The notes under the pieces are model-generated. The model ran no database searches, had not been told where the DNA came from, and was given only the letters and a program-made list of their open reading frames with translations. This document shows positions 28,167 to 37,091 of a stretch of 47,590 nt of DNA, piece by piece (the stretch's first letter is position 1; every line of letters begins with the position of its first letter). Made by a program: the position numbers and the translations under genes. Source of the stretch: Candidatus Krumholzibacteriia bacterium (GTDB lineage: Bacteria; Krumholzibacteriota; Krumholzibacteriia; JAJRXK01); the NCBI GenBank assembly GCA_029932915.1, contig JAOZPE010000022.1:1-47590 (forward strand), written 5' to 3'.

Positions 28167-31100
28167 ATGACCAGCATGAGACCTCTTCCACAGCTCGCTC
28201 GCTTCGGTTCCGCTCGGGCGGTGTGCTCCCGCGTGGCGTGGTGCCTCATGGCGCTGGTCCTGTTCGTGCCATCCTCGGCCTTCGCCCTCGGGGGGATCCA
28301 GGTGGCTCCCGGCGATTCGACCGTCGCGGCGGTGGGCCCCCACCAGATCCGTTTCAACACCAGCCGCAACATCGGTGTCGGCGGGTCGATCCACATCATC
28401 TATCCCGACGGCTTCGATCTCTCCGGGGTCACCCTGCAGGGCTGGTCGGGTTTCGGCGGGGCTTCCCTCAGTCTCTCGGTGAGTGCTCAGACCGTGGTGG
28501 TCGAGATCGGCGGAACCGCCGTTGCGGCCGGTGACAAGGTGCTCGATCTGTCGGGGGTGGGACAGCCCACCCAGGCCGCCTCCTATGTCGACACCCTGAC
28601 CACCCGGCGGGCCAACGGCAAGGTGCTGGAGGGGCCGGAGCAGTCGGCTCCCTTCGAGTTGGTGGCCGGACCGCCCGAACACCTGCATCTGGAGACTGCG
28701 GCCTCCTCCTTCGTCGCCGGCGAATTCCTCTCCATGCGTGTCATCGTGATCGACGCATACGGCAACCCGGCTCCTTCGGGCGAGGACCGCCCGCTCGATC
28801 TGTTGTCGGACAGTCCGGGAGGAAGCTACCACCTCGCGACGACCGATCCCGCGATCGACACGGTGACCCTGGCCGCCGACTCCAGCGGGATCGATCTGTA
28901 CTACCGCGACACGATGGTCCAGGAGAGCCCCATCACGCTGACCGTCCTCGATGGCAGTTCTCCTTCGCTGGGCTTCGACCAGGCGACGGTCGATCTGCTC
29001 GCGGCGGCCGTCGATGCCGCCCACAGCACGGTCGGTGCCACCTCTCCGGTGACCGCGGACGGGGTGGCCGTGTCGACGGTCTCGGTGGTCCTGCTCGATG
29101 CCTTCGACAACCCGGTGGCCGGCGTGGACAGCGCGCGCATCGCCTTCACCCTGGATGCCCCGAGCTATGGGGTGAACAAGAGCGAGAGTGTCAGCGCGCC
29201 GGACGGTGCCTTCGGGGCCGAACTGCGCACGCTGTGGGCGGGAGAGTGGACGGTCCAGGTGAGCGTCGACGGAACGGTCCTCGATACCCGGCCGACCGTG
29301 GTCTTCGATCCCCGTCCCATCGATCCCGTCCAGTCCCACTTGACGGCCTCGGCCTCGGCCGTGGCCGACGGCGTCGACGCGATCGCGCTCGATCTGGAGT
29401 TGATGGACGCGGCTGGACGGGCGGTCAGCGGCGTCGATTCCTCCGCGGTGGTCTTCGAGGTCCTCGACGGTGTAGCCGTGGTGGACGAACTCGATTCGCT
29501 GTCCGCCACCGACGGATCGTTCTCCGCCCGCCTTCGCTCGACGGTGGCCGGAGGAAGGCGGGTCACCGCGGTGGTCGATGGCGTGGCCCTGGCCGACACG
29601 GTCATCGTCCAATTCGTCGCCGGTGCGGTCGATGCGCTCCACTCGACGGTGACGGCGGGAGGGCCGGCGGTGGCTGACGGCGTCGACTCGCTGCGTCTGG
29701 ACATCGTCCTGCGGGATGGCTTCGACAACCCGGTGGCCGGTGTGGACAGCGCGGCCATCGAGGTGTTCCTTGCGGACGCGGCCGTGGACAAGGCCGCCGC
29801 CGCCAGTGCATCCGACGGGAGCTTCCTCGCCTTCCTGCGCTCGACCCGCGCGGGCGGCCGGCTGGTCACGGTCACCGCGGCGGGTGTCGCCCTGGCGGAC
29901 ACCGTCCAGGCGGTCTTCGAGACCGCCGGGGTGGACAGCGCATCGAGCTCGTTGACCGCCACCGGGGCGGCGGTGGCCGACGGGGTCGAGGTGGTCTCCC
30001 TCACCCTGACCCTGCTCGACGCGTGGTCGAACCCGGTGGCGGGTATCGATTCCTCGCGCATCTCCCTCGATCTGCCCCACCCCTGGCAGGTGGAGAAACT
30101 CGACGGCGCATCGGACGCCGCCGGTGTCTTCCACCTGGGCCTGCGTTCGACGCTGAGCAGCAGCGGATGGGTGACGGCCCGAGTGGATGGATCGGCGGTG
30201 GCCACCCCGGTGTGGGCGGAGTTCGTGGCCGGGCCCCTGGATCACTATCAGCTCGTCTTGCCCGACGGGCCATCGACGGTGGCGGGTGTCTCGGCCCGGC
30301 TGGTGCTCGAAGCGCGCGACCTTCTGGACAACCGTATCGTCCAGCACCTGGGAACGGTGACCGTGAGCGCGGCGACCGGTGGTGACGGAAGCAATCTCGG
30401 TTGGACCAGCCTGGGCCAGGGCACGTTGACTCCCTCCGGCGCGAGCGCGGTGGACTACGCGTTCGCTGCCGGCGATTCGGGCCAGGTCACCCTGGAGATC
30501 TCCGACACTCGGGCGGAGAGCCTCGTGTTGCAGGCCACAGAGGGGTCGGCCGCCGGTTCGGTCGAGCTGGAGGTGCAAGCCGCCGCCGCTGCGCGCCTGG
30601 TGATGCTCGACGGCGATGGACAGAGTGCGGTGGTGGCCACCCAGCTTCCCCAGACCCTCACGGCGCGCGTCACCGACGCCTGGGACAACCCGGTCGCCGG
30701 AGAGCCGGTGGACTTCCTCGCGGCCGACGGGGGACGCAGCGACGTCGATCCGTCCACGCCCGGAGATCAGACCACCGCAGTGAGCGCAGCCGACGGCCTG
30801 GTGAGCTGTCCGGTATGGGAGCTCGGGCCAGTGGCCGGGGTGCAGCACCTCGCGGCCCAGGCTGCCTTCGGCGGGCGTGTCGACTACAGCGCCACCGCTC
30901 TGGCGGGTCCGGCGGCCGGGCTGACCCTCGAGCCCAACGGCGACCAGCAACTCAGCGTCTCCTCCTCGGCGGTGGTCGCGGCCCGTGCGGTCGACGCCTA
31001 CGGCAACGCGGTTGCCGGCCTGGAGGTGACGATCTTCGTCACCGACGCCATCGACGGAATCCTCTCGGGAGTGGGGGAGACCGATTCGCTGGGCCTGAGC

Positions 31101-34100
31101 CAGCAGCGGGGCCACACCGGCGCGGACGGGCGGGTCTCGGTGCTCTATTCCTCGCCGTCCACCGCCGGCGCGGTCGACGTGCTCGACGCCACCGCCAGCG
31201 GGATCGCCGCCGGTGCAGTCGACGACCTCGTCTTCACCGCGGTGGAGGGAAGTGCCAGCGCCATCGTTCTCACGCTTCCCGCCGACGCCACACGCGCCGG
31301 TGTCGAGGGCAGTCTCCAGGTGCAACTGGTGGACGAGTGGGGCAACCCGGCCTCCTCGGCCTCGGCCACGGTGCGACTGGCTGCGGATGCCTCCAGCGGG
31401 ATGGGCTTCTCCGCCTCCAGCGGCGGCCCCTATGCCTCTTCTCTCGATCTGCCGGTGCTCGGCAGCCGCAGCGTCTACTTCCGGGGAACCCTCGAGGGTG
31501 TGCACACGGTGAGCGCCGAGGACACAGCGTCCGTGCTCTCGTCGGCGAGCGGGCAAGTGGAGATCGTGGCCAGCGACCAGGTGGCCGCCTACGACTTGAG
31601 CTATCCGCCGATCGCTGCCGCCGGGACGACCTTCACCCTGCGCGCCGATGCCTACGACGCCTTCGGCAATCCGGCGATCGACGCCGCCGAGGACTTCATT
31701 CTGAGTCTGGTGGACGCCGCTGACAGCAACCTGGGTGTGCCCGTTCCCCTGCAGGTCGACGCCGGAAGCCTTGGCGACGGCTTCTTCGAGACCACCCTGG
31801 AGCGGGTGGACGTCGCCGGTTCGTACCGGGTGCGTCTCGATTCGCCGTCGGGCCGGTGGTTCGGCCCCTCCCTGCAGATCGATCCCGCAGCGGCCTGGCA
31901 GCTCACGGCGGTCGGAGCCGACAGCCTGAGCGGGGTCACTGCGGGCGAGGCGGTCGACTTCACCGTGGAGGTGCTCGACTCCTTCGGCAATCCGGTACCG
32001 GCCGAGAACTTGAACGTGGTGACGCTGGAAGGTGGGACGCTCCTGCTCCGCCCCGACACCACGGACGCCGGCGGGCGCGCCCTCTTCCGTCTGCGCACCG
32101 ACGCGCAGGTGGGCCAGGCGCGTCTGCGCGTGGGTATCGATGACAACGATCCCATCGATCTGGAGACCGCGCTGCTGGTGGTGGACACCGTTGCCGGATC
32201 CATCGCTTCCCTCCAGCTCACCCCGTCCGCACTGCTGGTGCAGGCCGGTGAGAGCCTGTCCTTCGTGGTCGAGGCCTTCGACGCCGCGGGCAATCGCGTC
32301 GAGTCGGCCACCGATCTGGTCGACTTCACGGCGACGAGCGCGGCCGTGGCCATCACGCCCCCCTCGGCGAACCTCTCCGGAGGTGAGGTGGCAGCAGCCG
32401 CGGTGGACACCCTGGTCGAGCAGTTCCAGGTGCATGCGGCGTTGAACGCCGACCCGTCCATCGCCGTCGACAGCGAACTCATCTCCGTGCACGCGGCCGG
32501 GGCATGGCGCGTCATCGCCGTCGGCGACACTCTGCTCAGCGCACCGTCCGGCTCGCGCCAGCCCCTGCAACTGCGGGTGGAGGATCGCTTCGCCAATGCG
32601 GTGGCCGGCGTGGTCGTCCGTCTCTCGCTGCTCGAGGCGCCCGAGGGGGCCTCGCTGGAGGATCCCGATTCCCCGGTCAACGACGGGCTGGCACTCACCG
32701 ATGCGCAGGGCGAGGTGTCCTTCGATCTGCTCCTGTCGGCCCTGAGTGGAACCCATCGGGTGGAGGCGGCCATCCTCGACGGCAGTCCGGCTTCCCTGGA
32801 GCGCGCCAAGTGGACGGTGGAGGGCCTGGCCGGTGCGGCCGACCACGTGATCCTGCACCTGGCCCAGGACGATCTCGTCGCCGGACAGGCGGCCGAGCTC
32901 GGCGTGCGGGTGGAGGACACGGTGGGCAATCTCGTGGAGACCGACGGTGAGATGGTCCTGAGCGCACCGGGCTTCTCCTTCTCCACCGATCCGGAGACCA
33001 TCCTGCTGAGTGAGGGAACGGCGACGGTCTCCCTGAGCGTCTTCACCGCGGGCGTGGCCACCTTCGACGCGGCCCTGGCCGAACATCCCGAGGTCACCGG
33101 AAGCCTGGATTCCGTCGTGGTCGCGCCGGCCGAGGCGGCCGGCGTCATCGCCATCGAGCAGATCGATCCCCCTGAGAACACGGCCAACGGTCTGGCCGTC
33201 ACCCGCATCGTCACCGCTCCGATCCGCGACGCCTGGGACAACGTGGTGCGTGAGGGCAGCAGGGTGGACGTCAGCGCCGACGGCGGCGCCATCGTCTCCG
33301 ACGACCTCGACCCCTTCCGGCCGGGCGTGCAGCGTTCGACCGACGCGCTTGGACAGGTGGAGCTGCGTCTGGCCGCACCCTTGACACCGGGTCCGGTGAA
33401 CATCGACTTCACCAGCGCGGCCGCCACGGGACGCGCCGTCGCCACCTTCGCCGCTCCGGCCGAGCTGAGCGCCGACGGATCGCTCAGCCCGTCCAGCGCC
33501 GTTCCCGGCGCGGATCTCACCTTCACCCTGGACGTGCACAACGGCGGCGGCGTCGACGCCCTGCTCGATCCCGCCCAGTGCAGCCTGCGCATCGTGGACG
33601 GTACGGGCCGGGTCGTCACCGCCTTGCTGGCCGCGGCGCAGACCGTCCCCGCGGCTTCGACCGTGACCCTGTCCTTCGCCGCGGTGACCCTTCCCGCCGA
33701 CTTCGCTCCGGGCAGCCTGGCACCGACGGTGAGCCTGGCCGGTGTGGATGTCCACGGACAGCCGGTCATGGCCTTCCTGCCCTTGCCCGAGGGCTCCTTG
33801 GTGGTGGCCTCGCTGGTCGTGCGTTCGGTCACCCATCCGAGTCAGGCGGTGGTCGGCGACACCGTCTCGGTCGCGGTGAAGGTGGAGAATCTCGGGGCGG
33901 GAGTCATCGACCTGAGCCAGCTCGCCCTGCGCACGTCTCCCCTGGCGGACTTCGTCCAGATCGACCAGGATGCGCTTCCCTCGTTGGCGGCCGGGGCACA
34001 GGCGGACGTGTCCACCCGCCTGCTGGTGGGAAGCGCGACCGCCGTCGGCAGCTATCGCTTCGTAGCCCGGGTGACCGGCAGCGTGGGCGGGATTCCCTTC

Positions 34101-37091
34101 ACCGCTCCGGAGGACTCCTCGCTCACTCCTCTGGTGGTCCAGTCGGCGTCGGACGTGCAGATCGTCGACGGGGGGGTCACGCCCCCGATCATCCACCGCG
34201 GCGCGGAGCTGGCCCTGGAGCTGAGGGTCCGCAACGATGGCGGCGCGGTGGTGGAGCTGGACGCTTCGGCCTGCGTGGCCCGTCTGTCCGGGAGTTCATG
34301 GCAGGCTCCCATGAGCGGTCCGGTGGCCCTGGCACCACAGGAGGAGACCCTCCTGCGCTTCGATCCGGTGGTGGTGGACACGAGTGTGCCCACCGGATCG
34401 CACGATCTCCTGTTGCATCTGGAAGGGGAGGAAGGCCTCTCTTCGGTCGTGATCGATCTGGTCGCCGCCGGCGCCGTCCTGGTGCAGACACCGGTGCAGT
34501 TGAGCCTGGATGTCGTTCCCCTCGATCCGGCCGCCGTGCTGCGCGGCTCCACCGTGTCCTTCCGGCTGAAGCTGCACAACGCCGGCGAGGCCACGCTCGA
34601 TCTCGATCCGCTGGCGACCGCCCTGACCCTGGGCGAGCCGGGGGGGGGACGTCTGCGCGCCGGCCTCGATCCCCAGGGGACACTGGAGATCGCGCCGGGC
34701 GAGACGATCGTGAACTTCCTGTCCCTCGATCTGCCCGCCGATCTGCTGCTCGGTGATCCGGTGGGTGTGGCACAGATCCGCGGGCTCGAGAACGGCCTGC
34801 CCTTCGAGGCCGACCTTTCCCTGCCGCCGGGCAGCCTGCGTGTGGAGGATCCGGCCGGTCTGCGCATCCTCTCCACCGAGGCATTGAACCCCCGCGCGCC
34901 TGCGGCCGAGGTGAACGCCGGCCAGACGATCCCGCTGCGGGTGGTGGTGGGCAACGCCGGAGGCGATGGCGTCGACTCGCTGCTGGTGCGTCTGAGCGGA
35001 ACGGCGACGCCGCCTTCGACTGCACCCGATCGCTTCGTGGCCCACCTGGCCGGAGGTGCGGTCGATACCCTGCTCTTCGAGGTGCAGGTGAGTTCGAGCA
35101 TCGGGCCGGAAGTGCTGCGCGCGCAGATCGTCCGCGCGGTGTCCCCCATCACCGGCGAGACGGTGACGCCCGAGACGCCTCTGGACGATCTGGCCTCGCT
35201 GGTGGTGCAACGGCCGGTCGCGCTGGCCTTCGACGCCGGCTTCCCCGCAGGGGACGATCCCCACGGGCTGTCGGTGAGCCCGGGCCAGGTCTTCTCCGTG
35301 CAGGCCCGTCTCGAAGCCGATCCCTCCGTGGATGGCCAGGGCGAGTGGCTGGGGGTCGATGTCACGCTGGACGGTCTGGGGGGCTTCACTCCCGTCGATC
35401 CCGGCGCGCTCCCCCTGCATCTCGATCCGGCCCATCCGGTGTCGTCCCTGGAGCTGCGCGCGCCGCTGGCCGCCGAGAATACCGAGCTGGTGGTGGCGCT
35501 CGCCCGCGTCGATCTGGACGCCAACGACCCACAGGCGCATCCGCTGACCACACCCTCCAGTGTCACCCTGCACCTCGAGGTCAACGGGGGCGTGGCCTTC
35601 GAGCGCTGTGAGCTGGCCTTGACCGCGCCCCAGGGCGCGCTCGACCACATCCTGAGCACGGGCCAGTCGTTCACGGTGCGTGGGACGCTGACCGGACCGG
35701 ACAACCTGCAGGAGCGTGTCGTCGAGCTGCTCGTGCCCTCCTCGCTGGCCCTGGTGGGTGGGGCGGCGCGGCAGGCGATCGCACCCGGTGACAGCACGGT
35801 CAGCTGGCAACTGCAGTGTCCGGTGCTGCCCGCCTTCGGCCTGCAGCTGTCGATGGCCGCGGTGGCCAACGACGTCCAGAGCGGTGAGGCGGTTGCGGAC
35901 ACCAGCTCGGCACTCGTACTCGAGGTGGTCGAAGCGGCCCGTGCGGTGGCCCGTCTGGAGGTGACTGCTCCGGTGAGCGCTGCCCAGCGCGGAGAGCTGC
36001 CGCCCAACGCCGAGGTCGAGTTCCAGGGTGGCTTCGATCTTCTCGGTGACGCCTCGGCCCGTGGTCCGGCGCAACTGCGTCTGGAGTTGCCCGAGGGCTT
36101 CACCCTGATCGACGACAGCGAAGCGGTCGTGACGCTCGACGATCCGGCCGAGCTGGTGCACTGGCGGGCGCGCGGACCCGCCCGCGTCGATCTGGGGGTG
36201 CAGACCATCGTCCTGAGGACGGAGACGGCGCCGATCGATGAGAACAGCGAAGAACCCGCTTCCGGAAGTGATGTAACGGCAAGTGTTTCTCTGACGATCC
36301 TGGCAGATCCCCTGAAGGTGCAAGTGGCCGATCTCGATTCGGTGGGGTCCCTCGTCGGATCGGACCGCTTCTATCCGAAGGCCACCTTGACGGTGCGCAA
36401 CGGTCTGGACCACGCGGTCCAGCTCGAGCGGATCGAGCTGACGGTGGTGGACGACGCGGGCCGGCCGGTGGACGAGCCCTCCCGTTTCCTGCAGGCGGTG
36501 GAACTGTCCGGCGAGGGTGCGGCCGGAGACCACGAGGCCACCGTCGAGGCCAATCCGGTGGTGATCGAGATCGGAAGCGTGCTGGAGAGCGACGGCGAAC
36601 TCCGGCTCGTCCTGGGCGTCCGCGCCCACGAGCAGGCTCCGTATGCGTCGTTCGCCTTCGCGCTGGACGGCCGCTCGGTGGTGCTCACCGAATCGAGCGC
36701 GGTTCCCTTGAACTATCAGCTGCTCGACGGCGAGGGCCAGAGTCGCTCACAGGTCGTTGTCGCGGCCGGCGTGACGTCTCCGACCACCCAGGAATTGAGT
36801 GCGCACAGCTATCCCAACCCCTTCGTGCCCAGCCGTGGGCAGGCCACCCTGGCCTATGCCCTGCGCGACGACGCCCCGGTGCGCATCGAGATCTTCGACA
36901 TGCTCGGCAAGCGGGTGCGCGAGTGGAACTTCCCGGTGGGGACGGACCAGAGCCGGGCCGGTGTCCACGACGGCGACGTGCGGTGGGACGGACGCAACGG
37001 CCGGGGGCAGACCGTTCGCAACGGTGTGTATCTGTGCCGTCTGCGCGCGGGCGGACACGAGGTCATCTACCGGATCGCGGTGACCCGATGA
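28167..37091 (+). CDS. giant Ig/CARDB-repeat surface protein with type-IX-like C-terminal domain
   Basis: About 2,974 residues with a long signal peptide ending near SSAFALGG. From about residue 165 to 1770 there are up to fifteen bacterial Ig (Big_1/invasin-like) units, each marked by D-[AS]-[FWY]-[DG]-N-P-V or a variant; four are near-regular 101-103-residue repeats. About five CARDB-like units follow (NNGG/VENLGAG/LHNAGEA turns), then further beta domains. The last ~95 residues are a FlgD/Por-secretion-type tail (SYPNPFVPS, VRIEIFDMLGKRV, WDGRNGRGQTVRNGVY). ATG 28167 or 28176 is preferred; TTG 28158 sits in a hairpin. The stop overlaps the next ATG. It is probably an exported adhesin or filament; the ligand is unknown. 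Confidence 0.88.
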   Translation: MTSMRPLPQLARFGSARAVCSRVAWCLMALVLFVPSSAFALGGIQVAPGDSTVAAVGPHQIRFNTSRNIGVGGSIHIIYPDGFDLSGVTLQGWSGFGGASLSLSVSAQTVVVEIGGTAVAAGDKVLDLSGVGQPTQAASYVDTLTTRRANGKVLEGPEQSAPFELVAGPPEHLHLETAASSFVAGEFLSMRVIVIDAYGNPAPSGEDRPLDLLSDSPGGSYHLATTDPAIDTVTLAADSSGIDLYYRDTMVQESPITLTVLDGSSPSLGFDQATVDLLAAAVDAAHSTVGATSPVTADGVAVSTVSVVLLDAFDNPVAGVDSARIAFTLDAPSYGVNKSESVSAPDGAFGAELRTLWAGEWTVQVSVDGTVLDTRPTVVFDPRPIDPVQSHLTASASAVADGVDAIALDLELMDAAGRAVSGVDSSAVVFEVLDGVAVVDELDSLSATDGSFSARLRSTVAGGRRVTAVVDGVALADTVIVQFVAGAVDALHSTVTAGGPAVADGVDSLRLDIVLRDGFDNPVAGVDSAAIEVFLADAAVDKAAAASASDGSFLAFLRSTRAGGRLVTVTAAGVALADTVQAVFETAGVDSASSSLTATGAAVADGVEVVSLTLTLLDAWSNPVAGIDSSRISLDLPHPWQVEKLDGASDAAGVFHLGLRSTLSSSGWVTARVDGSAVATPVWAEFVAGPLDHYQLVLPDGPSTVAGVSARLVLEARDLLDNRIVQHLGTVTVSAATGGDGSNLGWTSLGQGTLTPSGASAVDYAFAAGDSGQVTLEISDTRAESLVLQATEGSAAGSVELEVQAAAAARLVMLDGDGQSAVVATQLPQTLTARVTDAWDNPVAGEPVDFLAADGGRSDVDPSTPGDQTTAVSAADGLVSCPVWELGPVAGVQHLAAQAAFGGRVDYSATALAGPAAGLTLEPNGDQQLSVSSSAVVAARAVDAYGNAVAGLEVTIFVTDAIDGILSGVGETDSLGLSQQRGHTGADGRVSVLYSSPSTAGAVDVLDATASGIAAGAVDDLVFTAVEGSASAIVLTLPADATRAGVEGSLQVQLVDEWGNPASSASATVRLAADASSGMGFSASSGGPYASSLDLPVLGSRSVYFRGTLEGVHTVSAEDTASVLSSASGQVEIVASDQVAAYDLSYPPIAAAGTTFTLRADAYDAFGNPAIDAAEDFILSLVDAADSNLGVPVPLQVDAGSLGDGFFETTLERVDVAGSYRVRLDSPSGRWFGPSLQIDPAAAWQLTAVGADSLSGVTAGEAVDFTVEVLDSFGNPVPAENLNVVTLEGGTLLLRPDTTDAGGRALFRLRTDAQVGQARLRVGIDDNDPIDLETALLVVDTVAGSIASLQLTPSALLVQAGESLSFVVEAFDAAGNRVESATDLVDFTATSAAVAITPPSANLSGGEVAAAAVDTLVEQFQVHAALNADPSIAVDSELISVHAAGAWRVIAVGDTLLSAPSGSRQPLQLRVEDRFANAVAGVVVRLSLLEAPEGASLEDPDSPVNDGLALTDAQGEVSFDLLLSALSGTHRVEAAILDGSPASLERAKWTVEGLAGAADHVILHLAQDDLVAGQAAELGVRVEDTVGNLVETDGEMVLSAPGFSFSTDPETILLSEGTATVSLSVFTAGVATFDAALAEHPEVTGSLDSVVVAPAEAAGVIAIEQIDPPENTANGLAVTRIVTAPIRDAWDNVVREGSRVDVSADGGAIVSDDLDPFRPGVQRSTDALGQVELRLAAPLTPGPVNIDFTSAAATGRAVATFAAPAELSADGSLSPSSAVPGADLTFTLDVHNGGGVDALLDPAQCSLRIVDGTGRVVTALLAAAQTVPAASTVTLSFAAVTLPADFAPGSLAPTVSLAGVDVHGQPVMAFLPLPEGSLVVASLVVRSVTHPSQAVVGDTVSVAVKVENLGAGVIDLSQLALRTSPLADFVQIDQDALPSLAAGAQADVSTRLLVGSATAVGSYRFVARVTGSVGGIPFTAPEDSSLTPLVVQSASDVQIVDGGVTPPIIHRGAELALELRVRNDGGAVVELDASACVARLSGSSWQAPMSGPVALAPQEETLLRFDPVVVDTSVPTGSHDLLLHLEGEEGLSSVVIDLVAAGAVLVQTPVQLSLDVVPLDPAAVLRGSTVSFRLKLHNAGEATLDLDPLATALTLGEPGGGRLRAGLDPQGTLEIAPGETIVNFLSLDLPADLLLGDPVGVAQIRGLENGLPFEADLSLPPGSLRVEDPAGLRILSTEALNPRAPAAEVNAGQTIPLRVVVGNAGGDGVDSLLVRLSGTATPPSTAPDRFVAHLAGGAVDTLLFEVQVSSSIGPEVLRAQIVRAVSPITGETVTPETPLDDLASLVVQRPVALAFDAGFPAGDDPHGLSVSPGQVFSVQARLEADPSVDGQGEWLGVDVTLDGLGGFTPVDPGALPLHLDPAHPVSSLELRAPLAAENTELVVALARVDLDANDPQAHPLTTPSSVTLHLEVNGGVAFERCELALTAPQGALDHILSTGQSFTVRGTLTGPDNLQERVVELLVPSSLALVGGAARQAIAPGDSTVSWQLQCPVLPAFGLQLSMAAVANDVQSGEAVADTSSALVLEVVEAARAVARLEVTAPVSAAQRGELPPNAEVEFQGGFDLLGDASARGPAQLRLELPEGFTLIDDSEAVVTLDDPAELVHWRARGPARVDLGVQTIVLRTETAPIDENSEEPASGSDVTASVSLTILADPLKVQVADLDSVGSLVGSDRFYPKATLTVRNGLDHAVQLERIELTVVDDAGRPVDEPSRFLQAVELSGEGAAGDHEATVEANPVVIEIGSVLESDGELRLVLGVRAHEQAPYASFAFALDGRSVVLTESSAVPLNYQLLDGEGQSRSQVVVAAGVTSPTTQELSAHSYPNPFVPSRGQATLAYALRDDAPVRIEIFDMLGKRVREWNFPVGTDQSRAGVHDGDVRWDGRNGRGQTVRNGVYLCRLRAGGHEVIYRIAVTR
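29010..30236 (+). repeat. four tandem ~306-bp repeats encoding Ig-like domains
   Basis: Units start at 29010, 29319, 29628 and 29931 and end at 30236, i.e. 309, 309, 303 and 306 bp. Each encodes VDxxxSxxTAxxxAVADGV, then a LLDAFDNPVAGVDS-type core and a closing ALADTVxxxF strand. The copies are diverged, so this is old duplication rather than a recent slippage repeat. Confidence 0.85.

Noticed and set aside
29010-30236. Regular repeat considered as a CRISPR-like or slippage array
   Set aside because: Units are about 306 bp, coding, in frame and diverged, with no constant short repeat and unique spacers.
27822-34196. Very long open frame on the minus strand opposite the giant gene (about 2,100 codons)
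   Set aside because: In GC-rich codon-biased DNA the antisense frame often lacks stops. Its translation is low-complexity Gly/Arg/His-rich with no domain, while the plus-strand frame has a signal peptide, repeats and a known tail.
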